A stretch of 64,000 bases of DNA. It comes from JACPVU01 sp964373255 (GTDB lineage Archaea > Aenigmatarchaeota > Aenigmatarchaeia > GW2011-AR5). A program made the translations under genes and the position numbers. Below are positions 49,346-57,916 of this stretch, piece by piece (the first letter of the stretch is position 1; the number at the start of each line of letters is the position of its first letter). The DNA lies in NCBI GenBank assembly GCA_964373255.1, contig CAYJTG010000002.1, forward strand, positions 62,001-126,000. Reading direction: 5' to 3'. The notes beneath the pieces are model-generated. The model was not told the DNA's origin, ran no database searches, and saw only the letters and a list, made by a program, of their open reading frames with translations.

Positions 49346-49357
49346 AGTTGATGATGC

Positions 49358-51010
49358 ATGGTAGGTGCTGGAAATATGGGAATTGGGCAGCCAATATTTA
49401 TTCTGCCAGAGGGAACTTTAAGAAATACGGGACGGGACGCGCAGACGAGGAATATAGCCGCTGCAAAACTTATTTCTGATTCAGTGCGAACAACGCTGGG
49501 GCCAAAGGGCATGGACAAGATGCTCATTGATTCTATAGGGGATATTACAATCACAAACGACGGCGCGACCATACTAAGCGAGATGGAGATAGAGCACCCG
49601 GCTGCTAAGATGATGGTCGAGGTGGCAAAGACACAGGAAGACGAGGTCGGTGACGGCACCACTACGGCTGTTATTCTTACAGGCGAACTCTTGAAGAAAG
49701 CCGAAGGCCTTCTGGAGCAGGAAATACACCCGACAATGATCATAAGGGGTTACAGGCTTGCGAAGGACAAGGCATTGGACATAGTCACAGGAATTAGCGA
49801 AACGGTTACGATCGATGATACCGCTACACTGGAAAAAATAGCCATGACAGCCATGACAGGCAAGGGAAGCGAAGCTGCTAAAGAGCCATTGGCAAAATTA
49901 GCGGTCTCTGCGGTGAAAATTGTCGCTGAAAAACAGAATGGAAAGGTTGTTGTCGACAAAGATAATATTAAGATAGAAAAAAAACAAGGTGGCTCGATAG
50001 ACGACACAGAGCTCATAAAAGGCCTTGTTATAGATAAAGAAGTCGTTCATGCTAATATGCCAAAAAACATCAAGAACGCCAAGATAGCGCTTCTCGATTG
50101 CGCTTTGGAAGTCAAGGAAACCGAGACGAACGCCGAGATAAGGATAACAGACCCGCAGCAGCTTCAGGCGTTTCTCGACCAGGAGACGAAGATGCTGAAA
50201 GACATGGTCAAGAAGGTTATCGATTCCAGCTGTAATGTTGTATTCTGCCAGAAAGGTATAGACGACCTTGCACAGCATTATTTGGCAAAGAACAGCATAA
50301 TGGCTGCAAGGCGCGTCAAAAAGAGTGATATGGAAAAACTGGCAAAGGCTACCGGATCTAAAGTTGTCTCCACACTGGACGAACTTTCAAAGGACGACCT
50401 TGGCTTTGCCGGGGTAGTGGAAGAGCAAAAAATCGCCGGAGAATCCATGATATTTGTACGGGACTGCAAGGACCCGAAGGCAGTAAGCATACTTGTGCGT
50501 GGCGGGACAGAGCACGTTGTAGATGAAGCGAAGCGTGCCATGGACGATGCGGTCTTAGGCGTCGCCGGGGCGTTAGAACTCGGAAAGGTCGTCTACGGCG
50601 GCGGGGCTGCAGAGATAGAAATCGCACGCCGTTTAAGAGAATACGCAGAAACGATCGGTGGAAGAGAGCAGCTGGCAATAAATGTATTTGCAGAAGCTGT
50701 AGAAATAGTGCCCCGCACATTGGCGGAATCCACAGGGACCGATCCTATAGATATATTGGTGGAACTGCGCGCCCAGCACGACAAGGGAAACATCTTTGCC
50801 GGTGTTGACGTAATAAACGCCAAGGTCGCTGACATGAAAAAAAACAACGTAGTAGAACCTCTGAAAATAAAAACACAGGCTTTGAAGTCCGCAAGCGAGG
50901 CGGCTGAGATGATCCTTAGAATAGACGACGTAATAACCTCGAAGACACCGAGCATGCCTTCTGGTCCTCCGGGCGGCATGGGTGGCATGGGCGAAGATTA
51001 CGGGGAATGA
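49358..51010 (+). CDS. thsA: Thermosome subunit (group II chaperonin)
   Basis: 550 residues (or 544 if the ATG at 49376 is used). Family motifs: QPIFILPEGTLRNTGRDAQTRNIAAAK, LGPKGMDKMLID, TITNDGATIL, DEVGDGTTTAVILTGELL (ATP hydrolysis), and the C-terminal ITSKTPSMPSGPPGGMGGMGEDYG tail typical of archaeal thermosomes. It forms a double-ring folding chamber without a separate lid. No second subunit gene in the window. Its 5' region carries the insertion element and hairpins described separately. Confidence 0.97.
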   Translation: MVGAGNMGIGQPIFILPEGTLRNTGRDAQTRNIAAAKLISDSVRTTLGPKGMDKMLIDSIGDITITNDGATILSEMEIEHPAAKMMVEVAKTQEDEVGDGTTTAVILTGELLKKAEGLLEQEIHPTMIIRGYRLAKDKALDIVTGISETVTIDDTATLEKIAMTAMTGKGSEAAKEPLAKLAVSAVKIVAEKQNGKVVVDKDNIKIEKKQGGSIDDTELIKGLVIDKEVVHANMPKNIKNAKIALLDCALEVKETETNAEIRITDPQQLQAFLDQETKMLKDMVKKVIDSSCNVVFCQKGIDDLAQHYLAKNSIMAARRVKKSDMEKLAKATGSKVVSTLDELSKDDLGFAGVVEEQKIAGESMIFVRDCKDPKAVSILVRGGTEHVVDEAKRAMDDAVLGVAGALELGKVVYGGGAAEIEIARRLREYAETIGGREQLAINVFAEAVEIVPRTLAESTGTDPIDILVELRAQHDKGNIFAGVDVINAKVADMKKNNVVEPLKIKTQALKSASEAAEMILRIDDVITSKTPSMPSGPPGGMGGMGEDYGE

Positions 51011-51134
51011 AATAATTAACAGAAACAAACCGTCAGAATTTTTCTACTTCTCTCAATTCTTTTTTCTTAGTGTTTTTGTGAACCAAGTAGCATATAGTTA
51101 CAGAAAAACACTTTTGTTTGAACCGCTAAACTTA

Positions 51135-51278
51135 TATAGCGCCCCAAGAAACAATCTGGATACAAGAAAGAACAAAGTTCTTTCTGTACAGCAAGAGCAT
51201 AGCTCTTGCTTGTATTATATTTTCTTGTGCGCTATAAGTAAACCCATTTATAATACCCATTTATTTAATGGGTTTACT
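51135..51278. repeat. Paired-hairpin repeat, copy b (reverse orientation)
   Basis: TATAGCGCCCCAAGAAA (from 51135) pairs with TTTCTTGTGCGCTATA (to 51236); nested within are AGAAAGAAC AAA GTTCTTTCT and GCAAGAGC ATA GCTCTTGC in a TACA...TGTACA...TGTA frame. Then AGTAAACCCATT (51237-51248) pairs with AATGGGTTTACT (51267-51278). The gap 51011-51317 holds nothing else but a TTTATATATCC promoter-like box near 51279. Confidence 0.78.
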
Positions 51279-51317
51279 TTATATATCCGATATGATAAAT
51301 AAAATCTAGTGAACACC

Positions 51318-51746
51318 ATGGAAGAGGACGAATACGAATTAGTGCCGCTCAACCCGCTGAGAAAGATGGAGAAAAGGCTTGACAAGCTGGAAAAGTCGGG
51401 CACGTCAAACGAGATGTTGAAGGAAATGGTAGACATACTCAAAGCCAACCAGCAGATAGTCGACGACATCGTCAGGATTAATTCTGACGCAATAAACAAG
51501 ATAACAGAGCTGACGCAGGCCGTGAACGCAAGCGTCACAAAAGTCGACAATTTCATGAGCAGGATTGAAGTATCGGGTGAGGAGGCAAAGACACAGGAAG
51601 AAGGTGCTCCAACCGAAAGCAAGATGCCTGAAATGGAGGCAAGGCTTGACAAGATGGAGAAAAGGATAAACACGCTGATATTGTCAACGCTGGCTAAGAA
51701 CAAGCTGAGATCACTGCCAAGGCCGCAGCAAAGGCCAATGATGTAA
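51318..51746 (+). CDS. Coiled-coil protein heading the pilus-like operon
   Basis: About 142 residues from MEEDEYELVPLNPLRKMEKRLDKLEK (a GTG three codons earlier is possible). Two coiled-coil stretches with the repeated phrase ARLDKMEKRI / KMEKRLDKLEK separated by a helix (LTQAVNASVTKVDNFMSRIEVSGEE); basic C-terminus (NKLRSLPRPQQRPMM). The organisation recalls the small coiled-coil ArlC/E-type proteins of archaeal motility operons. It precedes pilin-like genes by 90 nt on the same strand. Function inferred from place only. Confidence 0.68.
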   Translation: MEEDEYELVPLNPLRKMEKRLDKLEKSGTSNEMLKEMVDILKANQQIVDDIVRINSDAINKITELTQAVNASVTKVDNFMSRIEVSGEEAKTQEEGAPTESKMPEMEARLDKMEKRINTLILSTLAKNKLRSLPRPQQRPMM

Positions 51747-51803
51747 ATCTAATTTCTGGAACTTTTATATAGCACCTATCACAAAATAGTCTTGACAGTG
51801 ATA

Positions 51804-51825
51804 GAATTCCATTAAAGTATGATGG
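51804..51825. repeat. Solo copy of an insertion-element arm
   Basis: 22 bases (GAATTCCATTAAAG then TATGATGG) are the exact reverse complement of 49147-49168, the right arm of insertion element copy 4. No partner arm is seen here. It lies 10 bp before the pilin-like gene, so it may act as, or have become, a promoter-proximal site. Confidence 0.65.
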
Positions 51826-51834
51826 TGGTTTTAT

Positions 51835-52446
51835 ATGAAAGGCCAATCAGAGGTTATATCGGTCATTCTTATGACGGGTATACTGATAGGCGTTGTAGGG
51901 TCTGTATATTTCTGGGGGCTGCCGCTCATACAGAAGAACAAGGATATCGCCATAATGGAGAATTCAGAAGACTTCATGAGGAACCTCAACACAAAGATAA
52001 AGTTTGTGGCGAACAACGGAGGCCGCGACCAGATAAAAATGCTTCTGCCAGGCATCATAAAGTTTGACGTTGATTCAGGCAGCGTAGACCTTGTGATAGA
52101 TACAAAGGGCACAATCTATGCGACCGACTCTGAGATTCCGCTTGGAAGGAATCCGGAGTGCGGTGCCGACACGCTGAATTTCGCGCTTGGGGATCCGGAA
52201 ACACTGTGCGTAAAATCCACCAAGCTCAGTAAAGACAACTACAGGACAACGTACACGCTGAAATACGTCAACCTGACGAACGAGGAATTGCTAAGGATTT
52301 TTAAGATAGAGCTGACAAAAAACCCTGTTGGCAGCTCGGCTGGCGGGGAGGACAGCAATGTTATATTTGAGCACCTAGTCACCAATGAAACAGTAATAGG
52401 CAACAGAACACTAATAAAAAGCTGGGTGCAAATTAGTATAGTATGA
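51835..52446 (+). CDS. Pilin-like protein with class III signal peptide
   Basis: 203 residues. Starts MKGQSEVISVILMTGILIGVVGSVYFW: Lys-Gly before the cut and Glu a few residues after it, then a hydrophobic helix, as processed by the archaeal prepilin peptidase. The mature part is beta-rich with N-x-T/S sites and no Cys-Cys order seen. It overlaps the next pilin-like gene by 4 nt and lies just before the secretion ATPase, so it is likely a structural subunit of the same machine. Confidence 0.8.
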   Translation: MKGQSEVISVILMTGILIGVVGSVYFWGLPLIQKNKDIAIMENSEDFMRNLNTKIKFVANNGGRDQIKMLLPGIIKFDVDSGSVDLVIDTKGTIYATDSEIPLGRNPECGADTLNFALGDPETLCVKSTKLSKDNYRTTYTLKYVNLTNEELLRIFKIELTKNPVGSSAGGEDSNVIFEHLVTNETVIGNRTLIKSWVQISIV

Positions 52447-52883
52447 AAGGCCAGTACGGTGTTGTGCTCGAGGTCATGTTCATTCTTATAGGTGTGATGA
52501 TGACGGCCTACGTAATAACTACTTTCAGAACAATGCAGGTCGCCGCCGACGCAACGACCATCAACGATAATTTCAACGCAGCCGCAAACAACGTGCTGAC
52601 GGGCGTGGTCAAGGTGTCGAGCAACAATAATTCGCTCGTAAGGATAAGGGTGCCCGACAAGATATCAAATCATGTTTATAAAATATTACTGGACGGACAG
52701 AACAACGTGCTGATGCTTGTAAGCCTGAGCGATAGATCAATAAATGTGACTAGGCAAATTTTTAATATATCATCAGACAGAATAATTAAAAGCGAGGTAG
52801 TAAGCAGCAGCGTTATAATCGAGGCTGTAAACGAAGGCGACATAATAAGAATAAGAAGGCCTCCTGGATTCCAGCTCGGCTGA
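52443..52883 (+). CDS. Pilin-like protein with class III signal peptide
   Basis: 146 residues. Starts MKGQYGVVLEVMFILIGVMMTAYVITTF with the same Lys-Gly cut site and Glu-containing helix. The rest is a small beta domain with several N-x-S/T sites (NNSLVRIRVPD, SINVTRQIF). It is translationally coupled to the upstream pilin-like gene (ATGA overlap) and followed 14 nt later by the ATPase gene. Confidence 0.8.
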   Translation: MKGQYGVVLEVMFILIGVMMTAYVITTFRTMQVAADATTINDNFNAAANNVLTGVVKVSSNNNSLVRIRVPDKISNHVYKILLDGQNNVLMLVSLSDRSINVTRQIFNISSDRIIKSEVVSSSVIIEAVNEGDIIRIRRPPGFQLG

Positions 52884-52897
52884 ATGGTGTTTTTCAC

Positions 52898-54685
52898 ATG
52901 GAAAATAAGCGCGTCTTGTACTATAAAACGGCAATCGGGAAGAAAAAAATTATAATAGACGTAGCAGAGCTAACCCCAGAAATAATGCCTGAAAAAAACG
53001 ACATGACAATAGGCCAGATGAGCCCTGGATACATCGGAGGCGGATACTCTGGCACAACTGCTGTGCAGACCGTGCAGAAGGCGCAGGAAACCGACGAAAG
53101 CGACGACATGTTCGAGAGCGCGAACATACTAAAAGCCAATGCAATCGCCATTCCCGATATAGAATCGCCGCCGCCCGTTGAGCACCTGGGCGCTGATGAA
53201 CTCAAGATAACAAACATAAAATATCCGCTCATACCGCGGGAGCCAAAAAAAGGCGAGCAGGTGTACGCGTACGCCCACATAGTCTTCGACAAAAACCTCA
53301 GCGAGCTTGTATATTATGTTGTAGAGCCGCAGCTGAATGCCGGCGACCGGATAATGCTGAACGAGATAAAGGAATTTATCCAGGAAAAGCTTGACGTCAA
53401 TTTTGCGCAAGTCAGAAAGACCGACGCTGTGGCGTACATCGCCAACATATTTGACAGGGCTGCACGATACTTCAAGGTTACCTCCAACGTAGATGTTCTG
53501 AAATATTACGTCATAAGAGACTTCATAGGACTGGAGGCCATCGAGCCGCTCATGCAGGACAAAAATATAGAAGATATATCGTGCGACGGCGTCAACATAC
53601 CGATATACCTGTACCACCGCGACACAAAATTAGGGTCGCTGAGGACCAATCTCATGTTCACAAAAAAGGAAGAGCTGGACTCGTTTGCAAACAAGCTTGC
53701 AGAACGATGCGGAAAGACAATATCTGTTGCAAAGCCACTGCTGGACGGGACGTTGCCCGATGGCTCCCGAATACAGGCCACGCTTGGGAGCGACATAGCA
53801 CGGCACGGGAGCAATTTTACGATAAGAATGTTTACGGAAAAACCGCTTACGCCGGTGGATATGATAAACTTCGGGACGTGCGACCTGAAGCTGCTGGCGT
53901 ACATGTGGTTTCTTATCGAGCACGAATCTTCATTCCTGATATGCGGCGGCACCGCATCCGGAAAGACGTCATTGCTCAACGTCCTGTCGCTGTTCATAAA
54001 ACCCCAGCTCAAGATTGTGAGCATAGAAGACACAGCAGAACTCAAGCTGCCGCACTCGCACTGGGTTCCGGAGGTTGCCAGGACTGCTATATCTGAGGAG
54101 GGCAAGGTCGACATGTTTGAGCTTCTGAGAGAATCGCTCAGGCAGAGGCCTGACTACATAATTGTCGGAGAGGTGCGAGGAAAAGAGGCGTATGTATTGT
54201 TCCAGCAGATGGCGGTCGGGCACGCCGGCCTTTCAACGATACACGCTGAAAACTTCCCGAAACTTATGGACAGACTAACGACGCAGCCGATAAGCCTGCC
54301 GCCAAACCTTATACAGAATCTGGACGTCATCATATTCATAAAGCGAATGAAGCGTGGCAAGATATACAGCAGGCGCATATCAGAAGTCATAGAGATTCTG
54401 GGGTACAGAAAACGGAAGGGCGTTCCAATTATAGATGAGGTTATAAAGTGGGACCCTAAGACCGACAAGTATAGGAACATCAACAAAAGCGCTATTTTGA
54501 GAAAGATAGCTGACACCACAAGCATGACAGAGGCTGACATAAAGCAGGAGCTCATCAACAGGGCAAAAGTACTGAAATGGGCGCTGGTCCATAGTGTCAA
54601 AGACTACAGGAAGTTTGCCGCCATAATAAATCTCTACTATGTATCGCCTGAATTTTTGCTCAGCAAAATTGGTGGTGGCGCATGA
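52898..54685 (+). CDS. Type II/IV secretion ATPase, GspE/ArlI/TadA family
   Basis: 595 residues. N-terminal ~200 residues are partner-binding (including a Gly-rich stretch PGYIGGGYSGT). ATPase core: Walker A CGGTASGKTSLLNVL near residue 352, Asp box SIEDTAELKLPHSHW, Walker B IIVGEVRGKEAYVLFQQ, His box GHAGLSTIHAENF. It powers assembly of the pilus-like filament from the membrane platform proteins encoded next (4-nt overlap with the first). Length fits archaeal pilus and archaellum ATPases. Confidence 0.95.
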   Translation: MENKRVLYYKTAIGKKKIIIDVAELTPEIMPEKNDMTIGQMSPGYIGGGYSGTTAVQTVQKAQETDESDDMFESANILKANAIAIPDIESPPPVEHLGADELKITNIKYPLIPREPKKGEQVYAYAHIVFDKNLSELVYYVVEPQLNAGDRIMLNEIKEFIQEKLDVNFAQVRKTDAVAYIANIFDRAARYFKVTSNVDVLKYYVIRDFIGLEAIEPLMQDKNIEDISCDGVNIPIYLYHRDTKLGSLRTNLMFTKKEELDSFANKLAERCGKTISVAKPLLDGTLPDGSRIQATLGSDIARHGSNFTIRMFTEKPLTPVDMINFGTCDLKLLAYMWFLIEHESSFLICGGTASGKTSLLNVLSLFIKPQLKIVSIEDTAELKLPHSHWVPEVARTAISEEGKVDMFELLRESLRQRPDYIIVGEVRGKEAYVLFQQMAVGHAGLSTIHAENFPKLMDRLTTQPISLPPNLIQNLDVIIFIKRMKRGKIYSRRISEVIEILGYRKRKGVPIIDEVIKWDPKTDKYRNINKSAILRKIADTTSMTEADIKQELINRAKVLKWALVHSVKDYRKFAAIINLYYVSPEFLLSKIGGGA

Positions 54686-55539
54686 GCTATGCTTCTTTCA
54701 GCTACGGGATCTATGGGAATCTGAGCAGGGCACTAAAGCCATATTTTATTGACATAAAAGACGACATGCAGAAGGCGAATATCAGCTATACTCTGGAAGA
54801 ATACCTTTCAATGGCGTTCTTTACCGTTACTGTAACATTTTTTGTAGAGGCCGTATTTCTATCATTCATGCTGGGGCTGTTTACAGAGCCGGCGCTGGCA
54901 ATAATACTTTCATTTATACTGTCGTCGGGCATATCAGCGCTGCTCTTTTTCATCTTCTACACGTACCCGGCTACCGTGTCCAAAAACAGGGAAAATAAGA
55001 TTCAGAAGGTTCTGCCATTTGCGATATCTTACCTCACAACGCTTTCGAGCTCAAAGGCCCAGCCTATTGTCCTGTTCAAAACGATTGGCCGGTTCAAGGA
55101 GTATGGAGAGGTCGCAAAAGAGTTCAACGATATCGCAAGCAACATCGAGCTTTTCGGGCTTACCGCATCGGCGGCCATCAAGAAGCAGGCAAAGATTACC
55201 CCGTCTGCCCAGTTAAGGGACATTCTCTGGGGCATCAACACCGTCCTTATAAGCGGCGGTGACCTGACGATGTACCTTAGAAACAAGAGCGAAAACCTTA
55301 TGAACGATTACAGGGGAAGAATAAAAAAATTCTCCCAGCAGCTCTCACTCTATGTGGAAATCTACCTCACGCTCATAATAGCGGGGTCTATATTCTTCAT
55401 AGTGCTCTCCTCGATTATTTCCACCCTCTCGGCGGGCCTTGAGACCGTAATCGTGCAGACGTTTGTTGCTTTCGTGCTGCTGCCGCTGATTTCAATTATG
55501 TTTATTATACTTGTAAAGGCAGTGTCGCCGTTGGAATGA
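54682..55539 (+). CDS. Pilus platform membrane protein, TadC/GspF-like (first of two)
   Basis: 285 residues with about five hydrophobic segments: two near residues 45-80, one near 85-105, and two near 225-285. The soluble loop between them (KNRENKIQKVLPFAISYLTTLSSSKAQPIVLFKTI) is the T2SF signature. It overlaps the ATPase gene and nearly abuts the second platform gene. Archaeal Tad/EPF-type pili often use two such proteins. Confidence 0.88.
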   Translation: MSYASFSYGIYGNLSRALKPYFIDIKDDMQKANISYTLEEYLSMAFFTVTVTFFVEAVFLSFMLGLFTEPALAIILSFILSSGISALLFFIFYTYPATVSKNRENKIQKVLPFAISYLTTLSSSKAQPIVLFKTIGRFKEYGEVAKEFNDIASNIELFGLTASAAIKKQAKITPSAQLRDILWGINTVLISGGDLTMYLRNKSENLMNDYRGRIKKFSQQLSLYVEIYLTLIIAGSIFFIVLSSIISTLSAGLETVIVQTFVAFVLLPLISIMFIILVKAVSPLE

Positions 55540-56475
55540 TTGAAAATGAGAACCGACAAATTTATTTTGGCTATATCAGGCCTGATTTTCGCAATGCTCG
55601 TTATGCTTTCGATCGTGATTTCCAATACAACAATAGGCGCGAACCTTGTAATGCTGGGCGTTGCCGTCCTAACGGTGCCGTATTCTTTTTACAAATTTCT
55701 GGAGTTCAAGAAGGTAAAGGCGTACGAGAAGGAGTTCCCGAATTTCCTGCGTGATTTGGCAGAATCCCAGAGGGCGGGCCTCACGCTGGCCCAGGCTGTA
55801 CAGACTTCATCGAAGGCTGAGTACGGCTTGCTGACCAATGAGGTAAACAAGATAAACACGCAGCTTAGCTGGAATGTCTCCATAGAAAAGGTTTTTAAAA
55901 AATTCGCAGAAAGGATGGCTGGCAGCAAAATAATAGTAAGGTCGCTCATGATTATCGACCAGGCAAACAAATCCGGCGGAAACATTGAGGACACTATGGA
56001 TGCCCTGGCTGACAACATCGAATCCCTGCGCGACGTCCAGGCGGAGAAGTCGGTAGCCCTCAACCAGCAGGTCGTGATGATGTACGCTATATTTTTCATT
56101 TTCCTTGGCATAAGCGTAGCCCTCATAAAATTCCTTGTGCCCCTCATTCAGACGCAAGAACTGACAACTACGATAGGGTTCCAGACGCTCTCGAACCCGT
56201 GCTCTGTATGCATAGGCAACGAGGGCCCGGAGTGCTTTGGGTGCCACACGCTTTTTATTGTGACCCAGGCGTTTGACTTCGGCAAAATAGAAGAGACAGG
56301 ATCCTACTACAAGTCCCTGTTTCTGGTCATGATTGTAATCCAGGGAATATTCTCGGGCCTTATAGCAGGGCAGATAAGCTCTGACTCGGTTGTGGCCGGC
56401 ACAAAGCACAGCATGCTCCTGCTGTTTTCCGGGTTTACCATGTACATGGCAATCATAAAATTAGGAATAGTGTAA
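55540..56475 (+). CDS. Pilus platform membrane protein, TadC/GspF-like (second of two)
   Basis: 311 residues. Two hydrophobic segments at residues 5-50, then the T2SF-type loop (KEFPNFLRDLAESQRAGLTLAQAVQTSSKAEYG ... RMAGSKIIVRSLMIIDQANKSGGNIEDTMDALADNI), then three segments in the last 130 residues. A cysteine-rich stretch (CSVCIGNEGPECFGC) lies in an external loop near residue 225, unusual for this family and perhaps a disulfide-bound or metal-bound cap. Starts at the stop of the previous gene. Confidence 0.88.
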   Translation: MKMRTDKFILAISGLIFAMLVMLSIVISNTTIGANLVMLGVAVLTVPYSFYKFLEFKKVKAYEKEFPNFLRDLAESQRAGLTLAQAVQTSSKAEYGLLTNEVNKINTQLSWNVSIEKVFKKFAERMAGSKIIVRSLMIIDQANKSGGNIEDTMDALADNIESLRDVQAEKSVALNQQVVMMYAIFFIFLGISVALIKFLVPLIQTQELTTTIGFQTLSNPCSVCIGNEGPECFGCHTLFIVTQAFDFGKIEETGSYYKSLFLVMIVIQGIFSGLIAGQISSDSVVAGTKHSMLLLFSGFTMYMAIIKLGIV

Positions 56476-56504
56476 AACGACAAATATTTCACAAAATTAT
56501 TTTT

Positions 56505-56852
56505 ATGAAACTCTATCGCTTTAGTCCAATCAAGAATGAAAAAGAGCTTATCACAGTGATAAAATACGTCGCAAAGCAAAATACAAAACTCTGCAAAAAA
56601 GCAATCGGTAAAATATTGCCTATAACATCACTTACAATATTTTCTCATTATCAGGACGAATACCAAAGACTGGTTGGCATACTGCACAAATTGGGGAAAC
56701 TGTATAATGAACACAACGGACCTCGCATCACTTTACATAAACCGATTAAAGTGACGGGCCATACTATTACCTACTTGCGCATTCGTAAACCAGACCCGCA
56801 CCGTACGCAGGTAGGTTGCAGCGATTTTGACGTAGAAAACTATCAAATATGA
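56505..56852 (+). CDS. Small basic protein of unknown function
   Basis: 115 residues, soluble. The N-terminal half is helical (KNEKELITVIKYVAKQNTKLCKKAIGKILPI), the C-terminal half beta-like with a conserved-looking LRIRKPDPHRTQVGCSDFDV. High Lys/Arg content would suit nucleic acid binding. No family recognised. It lies just after the second platform gene on the same strand with 29 nt between, but its composition does not suggest a membrane role. Confidence 0.6.
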   Translation: MKLYRFSPIKNEKELITVIKYVAKQNTKLCKKAIGKILPITSLTIFSHYQDEYQRLVGILHKLGKLYNEHNGPRITLHKPIKVTGHTITYLRIRKPDPHRTQVGCSDFDVENYQI

Positions 56853-56979
56853 AATGATTGAGTTTTTTGACCCTAGTTTTGATGTTTTAGCTTATGTAGT
56901 AAGCGTCTAAAAATAGTCTGATTTTGTTAATTTTCGAGCAGCTTTCTCATATTGCTTCAAATCTCTGCATCTGTAAGCA

Positions 56980-57783
56980 TTACGTATCCTGAGTTCTTCG
57001 GCGCCTCGCTCCGCTCGGCAGACCTACTCGGGAAAACGAACCAATAAGGGTGTCCCTGCGCCAAGGGCCGCTGTCGAGGTCGACGCACAGAGGACCGCTG
57101 CAGGCGTCCGACCACGAGCCGACAACGGCAATTCCTGAATCTTTTCTGTAATTTCTTGACAATTCTTTCAGAGCTTGTTCTTCTGTGAGTCCTGTTTCCA
57201 TCCATCTCTTTATTGCTTTTTCGCTATCCTCTATTGTTTCGATAGGAGTTCCTGTAAGATGATTGTACACTCCATCACAGGTTGGCACTGCATACGCGCC
57301 GCCTCCTTTAGGAAGCCACACGAATTCTTCTCTTGTGGTCGGAGACGTCTTTATCTTCCACTTGTCGTCCTTTTGTTCAAACCCCCCAATATCTATGAAA
57401 TACTTGGCTAAAACATAATCTTTATCTTCTGGCTGTCTCATTCCTTTGGGAGCCTGGTCTCTCGATAAATATAAGATTCCGTCCTTATGCCATCCGCCCC
57501 GGCCTTTTCTGCCCTGCGCGTCTGCGTAGACAAGGGTAGCCGCATCTTTGACCGGCTGCGGCAGATTCACGTCTACACCCCATGCCAGGTCTCTTCCGAC
57601 AGTGTACAGGGCAACCCTCCATACCAACGGCATGGAATCAGTAGCTAATTCGTACGCCTTCTTGTTTGTGCCCAGACCTTCAATTAAAGATTCTGACATT
57701 TCCAGTGCTGGTACATCAAATCCACTGTAAGCGAATCCAGGAAACTTTATTGTTGCTTTAGTTTCTGCCGACATTAAATTCAC
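56980..57783 (-). CDS. Protein of unknown function, possibly with altered C-terminus
   Basis: 267 residues, soluble, with a Trp- and Gly-rich pattern (RKGRGGWHKDGILYLSRDQAPKGM, then FVWLPKGGGAYAVPTCDGVYNHLTG) and CSGPLCVDLDSGPW near the end. The last 25 residues become basic and low in complexity (SFSRVGLPSGARRRRTQDT), unlike the rest, and another frame is open beside them, so a frameshift or shifted stop is possible. No family recognised. It faces the pilin-like pair's strand and lies next to the pilus operon. Confidence 0.6.
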   Translation of the reverse strand: MNLMSAETKATIKFPGFAYSGFDVPALEMSESLIEGLGTNKKAYELATDSMPLVWRVALYTVGRDLAWGVDVNLPQPVKDAATLVYADAQGRKGRGGWHKDGILYLSRDQAPKGMRQPEDKDYVLAKYFIDIGGFEQKDDKWKIKTSPTTREEFVWLPKGGGAYAVPTCDGVYNHLTGTPIETIEDSEKAIKRWMETGLTEEQALKELSRNYRKDSGIAVVGSWSDACSGPLCVDLDSGPWRRDTLIGSFSRVGLPSGARRRRTQDT

Positions 57784-57916
57784 TTTCTAAAACAATGATG
57801 ACAAAGTACTTAAACTTTACTATAACTTCAAAGTAGTTACATATAATTAATAAAAGTTTGTCAAAACGCCCATGATGCATGTGAAAATTAACAAAAAAGG
57901 GTTATGTTAATTTGAT

